Assembly: GCA_027050975.1 (NCBI GenBank)
Contig: JALUAR010000111.1
Coordinates: 1-15,053 of the forward strand
Direction of reading: 5' to 3'
Origin: Thermodesulfovibrio sp.
GTDB taxonomy: Bacteria; Nitrospirota; Thermodesulfovibrionia; Thermodesulfovibrionales; JdFR-85
DNA length: 15,053 bases
The position numbers and the translations under genes are program-made. Below the pieces are notes generated by a model. It was given only the letters and a program-made list of their open reading frames with translations, searched no databases and was not told the DNA's origin. The stretch's first letter is position 1. Each line of letters starts with the position of its first letter. This document shows positions 5,568 through 13,297 of the stretch, one piece after another.

Positions 5568-7907
5568 TCACTCCAGTGCACCGAGCCGTCTGAGTCCCTC
5601 CAGGGCCTTTCTGTTTCCCGGATCCATCATGAGCACCCTTTTGTACTCCTCTGTAGCCCTGAAAGTGATACCTGTCCGTTCATACAGGGAGGCCAGGGTT
5701 AGGCGAATCCTGATCTCTTCAGGGAAGTGCTTTACCGCCTCTTTCATAACCTTCAGAGCCTCTTCATATCTGTTCTTCAGAACGTAGAACCTGTAGATCT
5801 TAAAAAAGTGCCAGGGACGGAGCTCTCTAACTGATGAGGCATAAAGCATCGCCCTTTCGTATGCCTTCTCAGCCAGGGAGTCCTTGCCTGTGTCAGCAAG
5901 GTACTGTGCGAATTGCAAATATGGTCTTACCATATGAGGCAGTGATTCCATTATCTGGGTATCAGTGAATCTGTAGAGAATCATAAGGGTGATGTATCTG
6001 GCTGTATTTTCAGGTTCAAGCTCTATGGCTTTGCCTATATACTTCAAAGCCTCGTCTTTTCTTCCGGAGTGTATCAACCAGAGCGCATAGGTGGTATAAC
6101 GGTCAGGGTTCATCCTGTCGAATCTGATACCCGCTTTAAGGAACTCTTCTGCAGTATTTTCATTCCCCTTTTCGGACAGCAAAAGCCCCACCCTCTGAAG
6201 ATACTGACCGTTTGTGGGCTCAAGGAGCAGTGAAGTGGTAATATTTTGGAATGCTCTTTCCCTGATGCCAAGAATCAACTCTGCCATGCCTGCCATATAG
6301 TGGTGCCTGCTTTCCAGGGGATCAAATCCTGATGCAAGGACTGCCCTGCTCTCAATCAGCCTGAGTTTTTCGGATGTCAGCAGTCTGAGATCTGTATCCT
6401 TCAGTTCTGGAGAGACCAGTCCGGCATAAAGTACCGAGAGGTTAAAAAATAGATTAAGTATCAGCATAACAGCGGTAATCACCGTTAGAAGTCTCATGGG
6501 TGCCGCATCTGTCTTGAGAAGGCTTCTCTTTTCAGAGCCGTTATTCCTTGTATTGGCAAAGGAGACAAGAAGGGCCAGAAGCAGAAAGAGGTACAATCCG
6601 TTGGCGCCAATGTGGAGATTGAAATCCGTAAAGCTATGTATTGTTATGGCTAACATGCCCGAAAGGGCTCCGATGTAGAGATACTTGCAGTATTTGTCCT
6701 TTCTCTGTCTGAATCTTCCGTATGAGTGGACAATTACAGAAAGGATAAAAAACAGAAACAGTGCTGTACCCACTACACCTCCTTCGGCAACAGCCTCGAT
6801 ATAATCATTGTGGGCATGATCAACTATCTTCATGGTTTTGAGACTCTTGTATGCAGGATAAATATTAACAAAGGTACCGTAGCCCGTACCTGTTACGGGA
6901 AAATCCCTTGCGATTTCAAGACTGTCTCTCCATATGTCAGGCCTGAGATCGGCGATACCGCCGGAGGGTGACTTTAACCGTTCGAAACGTTCTATTATCG
7001 GTTCCCAGCCAAACCAGCCAACTGCAATCACAATAAATGCGGAGATAACCATTATCAGCCAGCCGGTCCTCCTCCTCTCTGTAACGGCAAAGAGGATTCC
7101 GAAAAAGACCATTGAGAGGCTGAGGCTTATTATTCCTCCCCGTGACAGGCTCAAAAAGACAGATGTAGCAATAATAATGCAGGAAAAGCCTATGAGAATA
7201 TGGAGATTTGTCCTGTTCTGGCTGAACAGTTCAACGATCCTCTCCTTAAGTGTGGAGTAGGTTACGGAGGGTTTGTAATAAAGAAAAAGGCTGACCAGAA
7301 GGGGAAAAACCATTGCCACTATTGATGCATAATGGTTTCTGTTCACATATGGACCAAAGGGTGTGCCTCCCTCGGTCAACTCCCTTATCCAGTAGATCTT
7401 TCCGTTGAAAAGGATATACTGAAGGATTGCAAACACAGCCAGAAGAGGGAAAAACAGAGTCAGAACAGAGACGATCCGCTTGAGACGTTCCTTATGTGTA
7501 AAGATCTCCACTGCAGCAATATAAAAAACTGCATAGGCTGTGAACCTGAACAGTTCAATCAAAGTCGCCTTTTTATTTATGCTCAGAGAGAACCAGTCAG
7601 AGCCGGTTAAAAGTCCCGATGTGCTGGAATACAACTGGGCTGTTGACGGTGACAGCACCTTGATAATCCAGAGAGGCATTGGCACGGTTTGTATCAACAT
7701 ATAAAACCAGATCAGCAAAAGGGGAATTGTACCGGGCACTCTGTAGATATACCCTCTTTTCTTTTTCAGGGCATCAAGAAAGACTAGCGGTAGCATCAGG
7801 AGGCATCCCCCTTCCATTACGGTGTAAGACCACTGCTCAACGGTACCAAAAGCAAGGGGACAGAAGATCAATAAAAAGACCAGTACAGAAAATGCTGCCT
7901 TCTTCAT
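5568..7907 (-). CDS. O-antigen polymerase/ligase (Wzy_C) fused to a TPR domain
   Basis: This 779-residue protein has about a dozen membrane helices in residues 1-500 and a soluble helical-repeat domain from about 520 to the end. O-antigen ligase-superfamily motifs are GPYVNRNHYAS (185-195), LSLSRGGIIS (252-261), GTGYGTFVNIYP (340-351) and HAHNDYIEAVAEGG (364-377) in the large periplasmic loop. TPR units are clear at about 615-647, 712-746 and 747-776. In this operon the best guess is the Wzy polymerase that joins repeat units in the periplasm. A ligase that attaches glycan to an acceptor is the alternative, since both share the fold. The start overlaps the phosphatase gene by 4 nt with only a weak ribosome binding site, implying coupled translation. 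It is the last gene of the operon seen here. Confidence 0.88.
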   Translation of the reverse strand: MKKAAFSVLVFLLIFCPLAFGTVEQWSYTVMEGGCLLMLPLVFLDALKKKRGYIYRVPGTIPLLLIWFYMLIQTVPMPLWIIKVLSPSTAQLYSSTSGLLTGSDWFSLSINKKATLIELFRFTAYAVFYIAAVEIFTHKERLKRIVSVLTLFFPLLAVFAILQYILFNGKIYWIRELTEGGTPFGPYVNRNHYASIVAMVFPLLVSLFLYYKPSVTYSTLKERIVELFSQNRTNLHILIGFSCIIIATSVFLSLSRGGIISLSLSMVFFGILFAVTERRRTGWLIMVISAFIVIAVGWFGWEPIIERFERLKSPSGGIADLRPDIWRDSLEIARDFPVTGTGYGTFVNIYPAYKSLKTMKIVDHAHNDYIEAVAEGGVVGTALFLFFILSVIVHSYGRFRQRKDKYCKYLYIGALSGMLAITIHSFTDFNLHIGANGLYLFLLLALLVSFANTRNNGSEKRSLLKTDAAPMRLLTVITAVMLILNLFFNLSVLYAGLVSPELKDTDLRLLTSEKLRLIESRAVLASGFDPLESRHHYMAGMAELILGIRERAFQNITTSLLLEPTNGQYLQRVGLLLSEKGNENTAEEFLKAGIRFDRMNPDRYTTYALWLIHSGRKDEALKYIGKAIELEPENTARYITLMILYRFTDTQIMESLPHMVRPYLQFAQYLADTGKDSLAEKAYERAMLYASSVRELRPWHFFKIYRFYVLKNRYEEALKVMKEAVKHFPEEIRIRLTLASLYERTGITFRATEEYKRVLMMDPGNRKALEGLRRLGALE

Positions 7908-8602
7908 GACAGAGGCATTCCCCGGATGATTGCCTCGGGATTGTACAAAACAAGCCGGAGGGCCTTCTCACGTCCAATGATTCTCTCTGCTATCTTGAAT
8001 GCCCTGGAAAGAACCGGTCTTCTTCTCTTTGTTCCATGGGCATCGGAGGCAATCAGGTGCACATATCCCTTCTTCAGCAGATAGATGGAAAAGCTCCTTG
8101 CATCCTCACCAAAGGCTCCTGTAAGGCTCTCTGCAGTAATCTGAACAAGGCAGCCGCTGTCCACAATCTCCTTCACCGTCAGAGAGCCCTTAAGTAGCGA
8201 AGGGGTTCTTTCGGGATGTGAGATAATCGGTGTGACATCCTTCATAACAAGGTCAAAGAGGTTCTGTCTCACCGGTCTGGATAGATGCTCCGGAAGCTCC
8301 ACAAGGATGTATCTGGTTTCGTTCAGTCTGTACTGCATTATGAAATCGAGGGTGTTCATCAATGAGACATCAGCTCCAGGCAAGATCTCTATACCGATCC
8401 CTTTCTTTCTTAAAAAGGTGTTCAGTAACTCAACCCTCTCTTTTATCAGGTCAAAGGTGAGCGCTTTTGAAATAATATGCGGTGTGGCCACTATTGTCTT
8501 TATTCCGTCTGCCTCGGCAATTCTGGCCATCTCAACGGATTCCTGGATATCCGAGGGGCCGTCATCGATTCCTGGCAGGATGTGGCAGTGGATGTCTGTC
8601 AT
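7904..8602 (-). CDS. cpsB: CpsB/YwqE-type PHP-family protein-tyrosine phosphatase
   Basis: This 232-residue metal-dependent phosphatase of the PHP fold is expected to dephosphorylate the tyrosine tail of the partner BY-kinase. The metal-binding residues are visible: DIHCH (3-7), DDGPSD (13-18), ATPH (39-42), the Glu-containing VELPEH (101-106), ISHPER (127-132) and SDAHG (186-190). The length is usual for CpsB, CapC and YwqE proteins. It sits between the kinase gene and the polymerase gene, overlapping each by 4 nt (ATGA). No strong ribosome binding site is seen, so it probably depends on ribosomes finishing the kinase gene, which would keep kinase and phosphatase in a fixed ratio. Confidence 0.93.
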   Translation of the reverse strand: MTDIHCHILPGIDDGPSDIQESVEMARIAEADGIKTIVATPHIISKALTFDLIKERVELLNTFLRKKGIGIEILPGADVSLMNTLDFIMQYRLNETRYILVELPEHLSRPVRQNLFDLVMKDVTPIISHPERTPSLLKGSLTVKEIVDSGCLVQITAESLTGAFGEDARSFSIYLLKKGYVHLIASDAHGTKRRRPVLSRAFKIAERIIGREKALRLVLYNPEAIIRGMPLS

Positions 8603-10899
8603 CTGGTCTTTATCTGTGCTTTTTCCGGAGTTGTTGAAAGCCTGTCGGAGGGAATATCCTCCTTATGGAAGAATGACCACAGAAGAATTATCAGTAGCAG
8701 GGCAACACCGGCTGTAACAGGCAGGAATATCCACCATCTCTTTTTTGCAGGTCTTCCGGAATCTCCCTCTTTATCCTCATAGTAATAGCCATAGTATCTG
8801 TAGTAATAATAGTAATCAGCCTTCTTTATATCCACGGCATTAATCACCAGCCCTAAAATATTGACATTTATATCCTTGAGGGACTTTATACACCTTGAAA
8901 CCATCTCATAGGTTGTGGATGCGGATTTTGTTACTATTATCGTACCTTCGGAAAGCTTACTGAGAATCATACTGTCGGAAACAGTCATCAATGGCGGTGA
9001 GTCCAGAATTATGACATCATAACGGTCTTTCAATGCCTCAAGAAGCTTTTGCATCCTGTTTGAGCTCAACAGCTCTGACGGATTGGGTGGTATGGGGCCG
9101 GAGGTGATAACGCTCATATTCGGCAGTGGCCCCTCCTGTATTATATTCATATCAGATGCGCCGGCAAGATAAGTGGTGAGCCCCTTGCTGTTTTCCAGAC
9201 CGAAGATTTTGTGCAGCCGCGGCTTTCTAAGGTCTGCATCAATCAGCAGTACGGTGTACTCTGACTGGGCAATTGCCGTGGCAAGATTTGTTGCAGTAGA
9301 GGTTTTTCCCTCGTCAGGTCCTGCACTGGTTATAAGAATCGTCTTTGGCGGTCTTTCAGCAGCAGAAAGGAGGATAGAGGTTCTGAGCACCTTGTAGTTT
9401 TCCGCAAAGGTGGATTTAGGGTCGTTGAGTACAACCTTCTCAATCCCTTCACCGTTTTCCTTGAGACAGGAGACCATTCCAAGCACAGGCATGCCCAGCC
9501 TGGACTCAGCCTCGTCAGGGGTTTTTATTGTGTTGTCAAGATACTCTACAAAGAAGGCAAGCCCCACTCCTCCGAAAAGCCCCACTATGATGCCAAGGGC
9601 AATATTGAGCATCTTTCTGGGTTTGACAGGAAACTCGGGCCGCTTGGCCTCCTCCACAATCCAGACATTGACGGTCTGGACCTTCTCGGTAATGCTCTCC
9701 TCTTTTATCTTCTTTATCAGGGCATCATAGAGTTGTCTGTTTGTCTCAACCTCTCTTTTCAGGACACCGTACTGGATAAACTTCTCATTAAGCCACAGGG
9801 CCTCATCTTTGGTCTTCTTCAGCAGAGTTCTGAGATTGTTCTCGTTTGCCCTGGCAAGCTCGTACTCTGTCTTGATTGACTCTATTACCCTCCTGATCTC
9901 CTGTGCCTTTTTCTCTTTCAGGATATTCAGTTCACTTACAGCCCTGATCATCTTGGGATGTTTTCTTCCAAACTTCTTTGAAAGCTCCATTACATTCTGC
10001 TCTGCCTTGAGAATCTCCTCACGCAGGGCCTGAACAGTGGGATCAGAGGAGATGGCAGGTATTGTTTCTGCCTTTTCAATGTTCTTTGCCGTCAGTCTTT
10101 TTATCCTGTTGTAAAGGGATTCCAGTTCCTTCCTCTTTGCCTCGGCCTTTGTAAGCTGGGTGCTTAGCTCTGTCAGCCTCTGAGGGATTATGGTGATCCT
10201 GTTTTCCAGTGTCACTATGTCATTGTCCTTCATATATCTTTGCAGTGCCTCTTCTGCCTTCTGAAGTTTCTTTCTCTCCTCTTCGGCCTTTTCAGTAAGC
10301 CACTGGAGTTTGTAACGGGAGGACCGCATCTTCAACTCTAGGATCTCATTCATATATGCCTTTGCCACGGTGTTGGCCACAGCAGTGGCGAATTCGGGAT
10401 TGGTGGAAAGGTAGCTAATCTCCACTATCTTACTGTTCTTAACAGGCCTGACGGTTATTCCGCTGCTTATCATCTTGATGAGAGCTTCCTTTTCAATGCC
10501 TTTGTTTTCTGCTCCTGACTCTGCCTCATCACTTTTCAGCCAGCCAAACAGCTTTGATATCAGTCCGGATGAGTCGTCCTGATCAGGAAAGTACTGTTTG
10601 TAACGCTGCTGAAGGGAGAGCATATCCACTACCTTCTCTGCTACAGATGCGCTTTTTATTAGCTGATATTGTGTTTCATAGAACTCCGGGTCATAGGGCA
10701 TGTAGTAGTAGTTTCTTGTCAATCCCGTGGGCTCGCCTCTCTCGATAAGCACCTTTGTGGATGCCTTGTAAACAGGGGTTGTGGAGAGCGTACCGATAAG
10801 TACTATGGTGAAAACAATAATAAAGAAGGTATATACCGTAAACCTTCTCTTTTTTATTACCCTGATATAATCCCGTAAATGTATCTCTCTTTCCTGCAT
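8599..10899 (-). CDS. wzc: BY-kinase / Wzc-type polysaccharide co-polymerase
   Basis: This inner-membrane tyrosine autokinase controls polysaccharide chain assembly and export. From the ATG at 10899 (766 residues), TM1 is about 22-39. A Wzz-type periplasmic domain with long coiled coils (about 190-405) is followed by TM2 (about 430-450). The cytoplasmic kinase shows Walker A GPDEGKTS (527-534), Walker A' LLIDADLRKPR (551-561) and Walker B VIILDSPP (629-636). A tail with ten Tyr in twelve residues (about 696-707) is the autophosphorylation cluster. Unusually, the protein goes on with KKRWWIFLPV and a hydrophobic segment (about 722-744), a likely third TM helix, then a polar tail. A TTG at 10923 would add 8 residues but lacks a ribosome binding site. 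The ATG follows the OPX stop by 1 nt. Confidence 0.93.
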   Translation of the reverse strand: MQEREIHLRDYIRVIKKRRFTVYTFFIIVFTIVLIGTLSTTPVYKASTKVLIERGEPTGLTRNYYYMPYDPEFYETQYQLIKSASVAEKVVDMLSLQQRYKQYFPDQDDSSGLISKLFGWLKSDEAESGAENKGIEKEALIKMISSGITVRPVKNSKIVEISYLSTNPEFATAVANTVAKAYMNEILELKMRSSRYKLQWLTEKAEEERKKLQKAEEALQRYMKDNDIVTLENRITIIPQRLTELSTQLTKAEAKRKELESLYNRIKRLTAKNIEKAETIPAISSDPTVQALREEILKAEQNVMELSKKFGRKHPKMIRAVSELNILKEKKAQEIRRVIESIKTEYELARANENNLRTLLKKTKDEALWLNEKFIQYGVLKREVETNRQLYDALIKKIKEESITEKVQTVNVWIVEEAKRPEFPVKPRKMLNIALGIIVGLFGGVGLAFFVEYLDNTIKTPDEAESRLGMPVLGMVSCLKENGEGIEKVVLNDPKSTFAENYKVLRTSILLSAAERPPKTILITSAGPDEGKTSTATNLATAIAQSEYTVLLIDADLRKPRLHKIFGLENSKGLTTYLAGASDMNIIQEGPLPNMSVITSGPIPPNPSELLSSNRMQKLLEALKDRYDVIILDSPPLMTVSDSMILSKLSEGTIIVTKSASTTYEMVSRCIKSLKDINVNILGLVINAVDIKKADYYYYYRYYGYYYEDKEGDSGRPAKKRWWIFLPVTAGVALLLIILLWSFFHKEDIPSDRLSTTPEKAQIKTR

Positions 10900-10900
10900 A

Positions 10901-11680
10901 TCAGAAGAAACTCTCCGGCACAACTATTACGTCATCGGGAAGAACCACCTCATCCATCTTTACCTTCTCTAAAACTATCTCTTTGCCATCTATCTTCCTG
11001 ATAATCTTAACCCTGCCGGCTGCTGCCTTGTCTGTGAACCCTCCTGCCATTGTTATGGCCTTTATCACAGTTGTGCCCTTTTCGTATTTATAGGCATCGG
11101 GCTTTTTTACCTCTCCGGTAACGTAAAAAACACCTGTTTTTGGTATGTATATGCTGTCTCCATCCACAATGTTTATGTCCAGGGAGGTGTCACCCTCCTC
11201 AACAAGCCTTTTCAGGTCGATTGTGATCACACTGGTTTCATTTCCCTTCTTTCTTTTTATAATTGCCTTGTCTCCTGCCTCTTTTGTAAGTCCTCCTGCC
11301 TTTGAAATCAACTCTAAAAAGGAGGTATCACCCTGCAGTTCATACAGTCCAGGTTCATTCACCTCACCCATTATAATAGCCTTCTGGCTTCTGTACTCCT
11401 GAATAAAGACCGTAACCTGAGGGTTTACGATATATCCGTCTGCAAGGAGGGAGGCTATCTTTTTCGCTATCTCTGAGGTGGTTAAACCCTCTACCTTTAC
11501 CTCTCCTATAAGAGGAAAGAGGATCTTTCCGTCTCCGCTTACCCTTGCAACCGTTGTAAGATCCTGATGTTCGTATACTGTTATTTTAAGTACATCTCCC
11601 TCTCCTACCCTGTAGTCCTGGGAATGGGCAAAATTCAGACAGGTAAGTACTATAAGAATCGAATAGATTATTTTTTTCAT
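10901..11680 (-). CDS. Short polysaccharide export (OPX/Wza-like) protein
   Basis: This 259-residue periplasmic protein has a signal peptide (about 1-20, ending AHS before Gln). A polysaccharide-export domain begins YRVGEGDVLKITVYEH (23-38) and includes SGDGKILFPLIGEV (48-61). Two SLBB domains follow (about 100-178 and 184-255), each with the G-E-V-x-x-P pattern (GEVNEPG, GEVKKPD). It ends right after SLBB2, so the C-terminal amphipathic helix with which E. coli Wza crosses the outer membrane is missing. The signal region contains a Cys but no good lipobox. By known classification this fits the short OPX class that relies on a separate beta-barrel porin, and a barrel gene lies directly upstream. 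The ATG has no close ribosome binding site; see the hairpin at 11682-11702. Confidence 0.92.
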   Translation of the reverse strand: MKKIIYSILIVLTCLNFAHSQDYRVGEGDVLKITVYEHQDLTTVARVSGDGKILFPLIGEVKVEGLTTSEIAKKIASLLADGYIVNPQVTVFIQEYRSQKAIIMGEVNEPGLYELQGDTSFLELISKAGGLTKEAGDKAIIKRKKGNETSVITIDLKRLVEEGDTSLDINIVDGDSIYIPKTGVFYVTGEVKKPDAYKYEKGTTVIKAITMAGGFTDKAAAGRVKIIRKIDGKEIVLEKVKMDEVVLPDDVIVVPESFF

Positions 11681-11681
11681 A

Positions 11682-11702
11682 GTTAATATATTTTAAATTA
11701 AC
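11682..11702 (-). promoter_or_regulatory. Hairpin between a distant Shine-Dalgarno and the OPX start codon
   Basis: GTTAAT (11682-11687) and ATTAAC (11697-11702) form a 6-bp stem with a 9-nt loop ending 1 nt before the OPX ATG. On the mRNA the purine run GGGAGGG (11703-11709) lies about 22 nt from the ATG, too far for normal use. Folding of the hairpin would bring the two close together. The stem is AT-rich and weak, so this is tentative. Confidence 0.35.
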
Positions 11703-11722
11703 CCCTCCCGTATTGAAAAGAG

Positions 11723-13237
11723 TTACATCGAGCCTGTAAGTCTCAGAAAAACGGTATTGTTTGTAAAGTCAAAATCTGAGAAATTGGAGTCCCTCTTCGT
11801 ATAGATATATCCTGCCTCTGCCTTCAGCCACTCCTTGAATTCATAGGCAAAGGCAATACTTGCACCGTATATATCATCCTTCCTCTCTTTTGTCTCGCCA
11901 CCAAGGGTGAGTTCTCCCCTGTATTTGTCTCTCTGATATGACAGTCCCACGGAGCCGGTGATCTTTGAGGTTAATCTCTGCAGATACTCGCCCCGCAGAG
12001 CGTTGGATATTATGAAATCTGTTGCTGAAATATTCGTCTCATTTGTCCTTCTTGTTGCAATCAGTTTTAATGATGTCTTTGGAGTGAATTTATGATCCAC
12101 CTGAGCCTCAAGAATTAACTCCTTGTTTGTATCCAGTGAGGAGTCTTTAAAGTCCTTGGCACCATAGCCTACCTTTATTCTACCCTTTGATTTTGCCGTT
12201 ATGTTCCATTGCACTCCGCCATAAAGGTGATGCTCCTCACTTTCTGGCAGAACAGCCTGTTTGTATTCCACCTTTATAAAGTCATACTCCACAAATGCGG
12301 ATGTCTTGGGCAGGAATTTGTAGAATACATACCCTGAGACGGAATGGTCTGTTCTGTCACGGAAATCATTTCTGTCCTGAGTGTAGTTAACAAGATAATT
12401 TTTGTATTCGAGCCTGAATTGCAGTCTGTTGGCTGTATCGTATGTAAGGGTTATGCCCAGAAGATTCGTGTGAAACTTGTCCAGTTCCCTTGACAGGCCG
12501 GTACCCCTTGTATCATGAGACCTCAGGAACTGTTCCAGAAGATCAATGGAGAGGCCGCCTCTCATGTTATACTGAAGCATACCCTCCAGTTTGTGGTTGA
12601 TAAAATTCTCTGAGGAGTACTTTTTGAACTGTTCGATATCTGCCTGATAGAGCAGATAGGTCTGGTACCTTCTCGGATATCTCTGGATGAGTCTTCCCAC
12701 GGTCATTCCACCAGGAACGATACTTAAGGTCTCCACCTCAGGCATCTGCTCCTTTACCCTTGGCACCGTAAACCATATACCAGGTGTAATTACAGCCACA
12801 TAGTCGCTCTTTTTATCATCATTTGTATTGTATACATTATCAGTCCAGTATCCGGACAGTGAGAGAAAGGGATGAATATAACCTCCCTTTCTTTCAAAAA
12901 CTCCTGCGGTAACCTCTCCCTTCTCCACGCCCATGGGCTGAGCTTCCGGTCCAGTAGAACTCAGTGCCACCAGGAAGGCATCTCTGTATCCGGCACTTTC
13001 CAGCTTCTTCTTCAGAGAGAGGGCCTCCCTGTTGTCCTTTGCCCTGCAGAAGACCTTGTAGTACTCATCACTGTTTGCATAAGAACAGTCGTATCCCCTG
13101 TTATTCAGTTCAAATACAGTGGATACGGCATTTTTCAGATCCTCGAAACTTCCCACCTGTACACCTAAGGTGGCTGCAAAACCACTCTTAAAGAAGATAA
13201 ACAAGGATATCAATATAAAGACAAAGTTTCTTTTCAT
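11723..13237 (-). CDS. SPOR-domain outer-membrane beta-barrel, polysaccharide porin candidate
   Basis: This 504-residue protein has a signal peptide (about 1-21). A SPOR-like domain follows at 24-91 (LGVQVGSFEDLKNAV start, then YYKVFCRAKDNREAL and a final AFLVAL strand). After a short linker, residues about 118-504 alternate aromatic/polar and hydrophobic residues as in an outer-membrane beta-barrel. GYIHPFLSLSGYWTDNVYNT resembles the start of barrel families found in exopolysaccharide loci (BBP2 type). Its position just before the short OPX gene suggests that it is the outer-membrane pore for polymer release. SPOR domains usually bind denuded peptidoglycan, so this one may tie the pore to the cell wall. 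The ATG has GGGAGG 8 nt upstream. The barrel call rests on strand pattern and context, not a database search. Confidence 0.8.
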   Translation of the reverse strand: MKRNFVFILISLFIFFKSGFAATLGVQVGSFEDLKNAVSTVFELNNRGYDCSYANSDEYYKVFCRAKDNREALSLKKKLESAGYRDAFLVALSSTGPEAQPMGVEKGEVTAGVFERKGGYIHPFLSLSGYWTDNVYNTNDDKKSDYVAVITPGIWFTVPRVKEQMPEVETLSIVPGGMTVGRLIQRYPRRYQTYLLYQADIEQFKKYSSENFINHKLEGMLQYNMRGGLSIDLLEQFLRSHDTRGTGLSRELDKFHTNLLGITLTYDTANRLQFRLEYKNYLVNYTQDRNDFRDRTDHSVSGYVFYKFLPKTSAFVEYDFIKVEYKQAVLPESEEHHLYGGVQWNITAKSKGRIKVGYGAKDFKDSSLDTNKELILEAQVDHKFTPKTSLKLIATRRTNETNISATDFIISNALRGEYLQRLTSKITGSVGLSYQRDKYRGELTLGGETKERKDDIYGASIAFAYEFKEWLKAEAGYIYTKRDSNFSDFDFTNNTVFLRLTGSM

Positions 13238-13297
13238 TGTCTATTTCCTCCCCAAAATGGTAAGAGATCTCCCTCCTGTAAGAAATTGAATCAAATG

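Noticed and set aside
5568..5620. Bidirectional terminator at the convergent gene ends
   Set aside because: No hairpin with a U-run is present; the stops abut directly and the nearby sequence is coding.
8783..8820. Microsatellite of TAG/TAA-like triplets on the plus strand
   Set aside because: It encodes the tyrosine cluster of the BY-kinase on the minus strand with mixed TAT/TAC codons, so it is explained by protein function.
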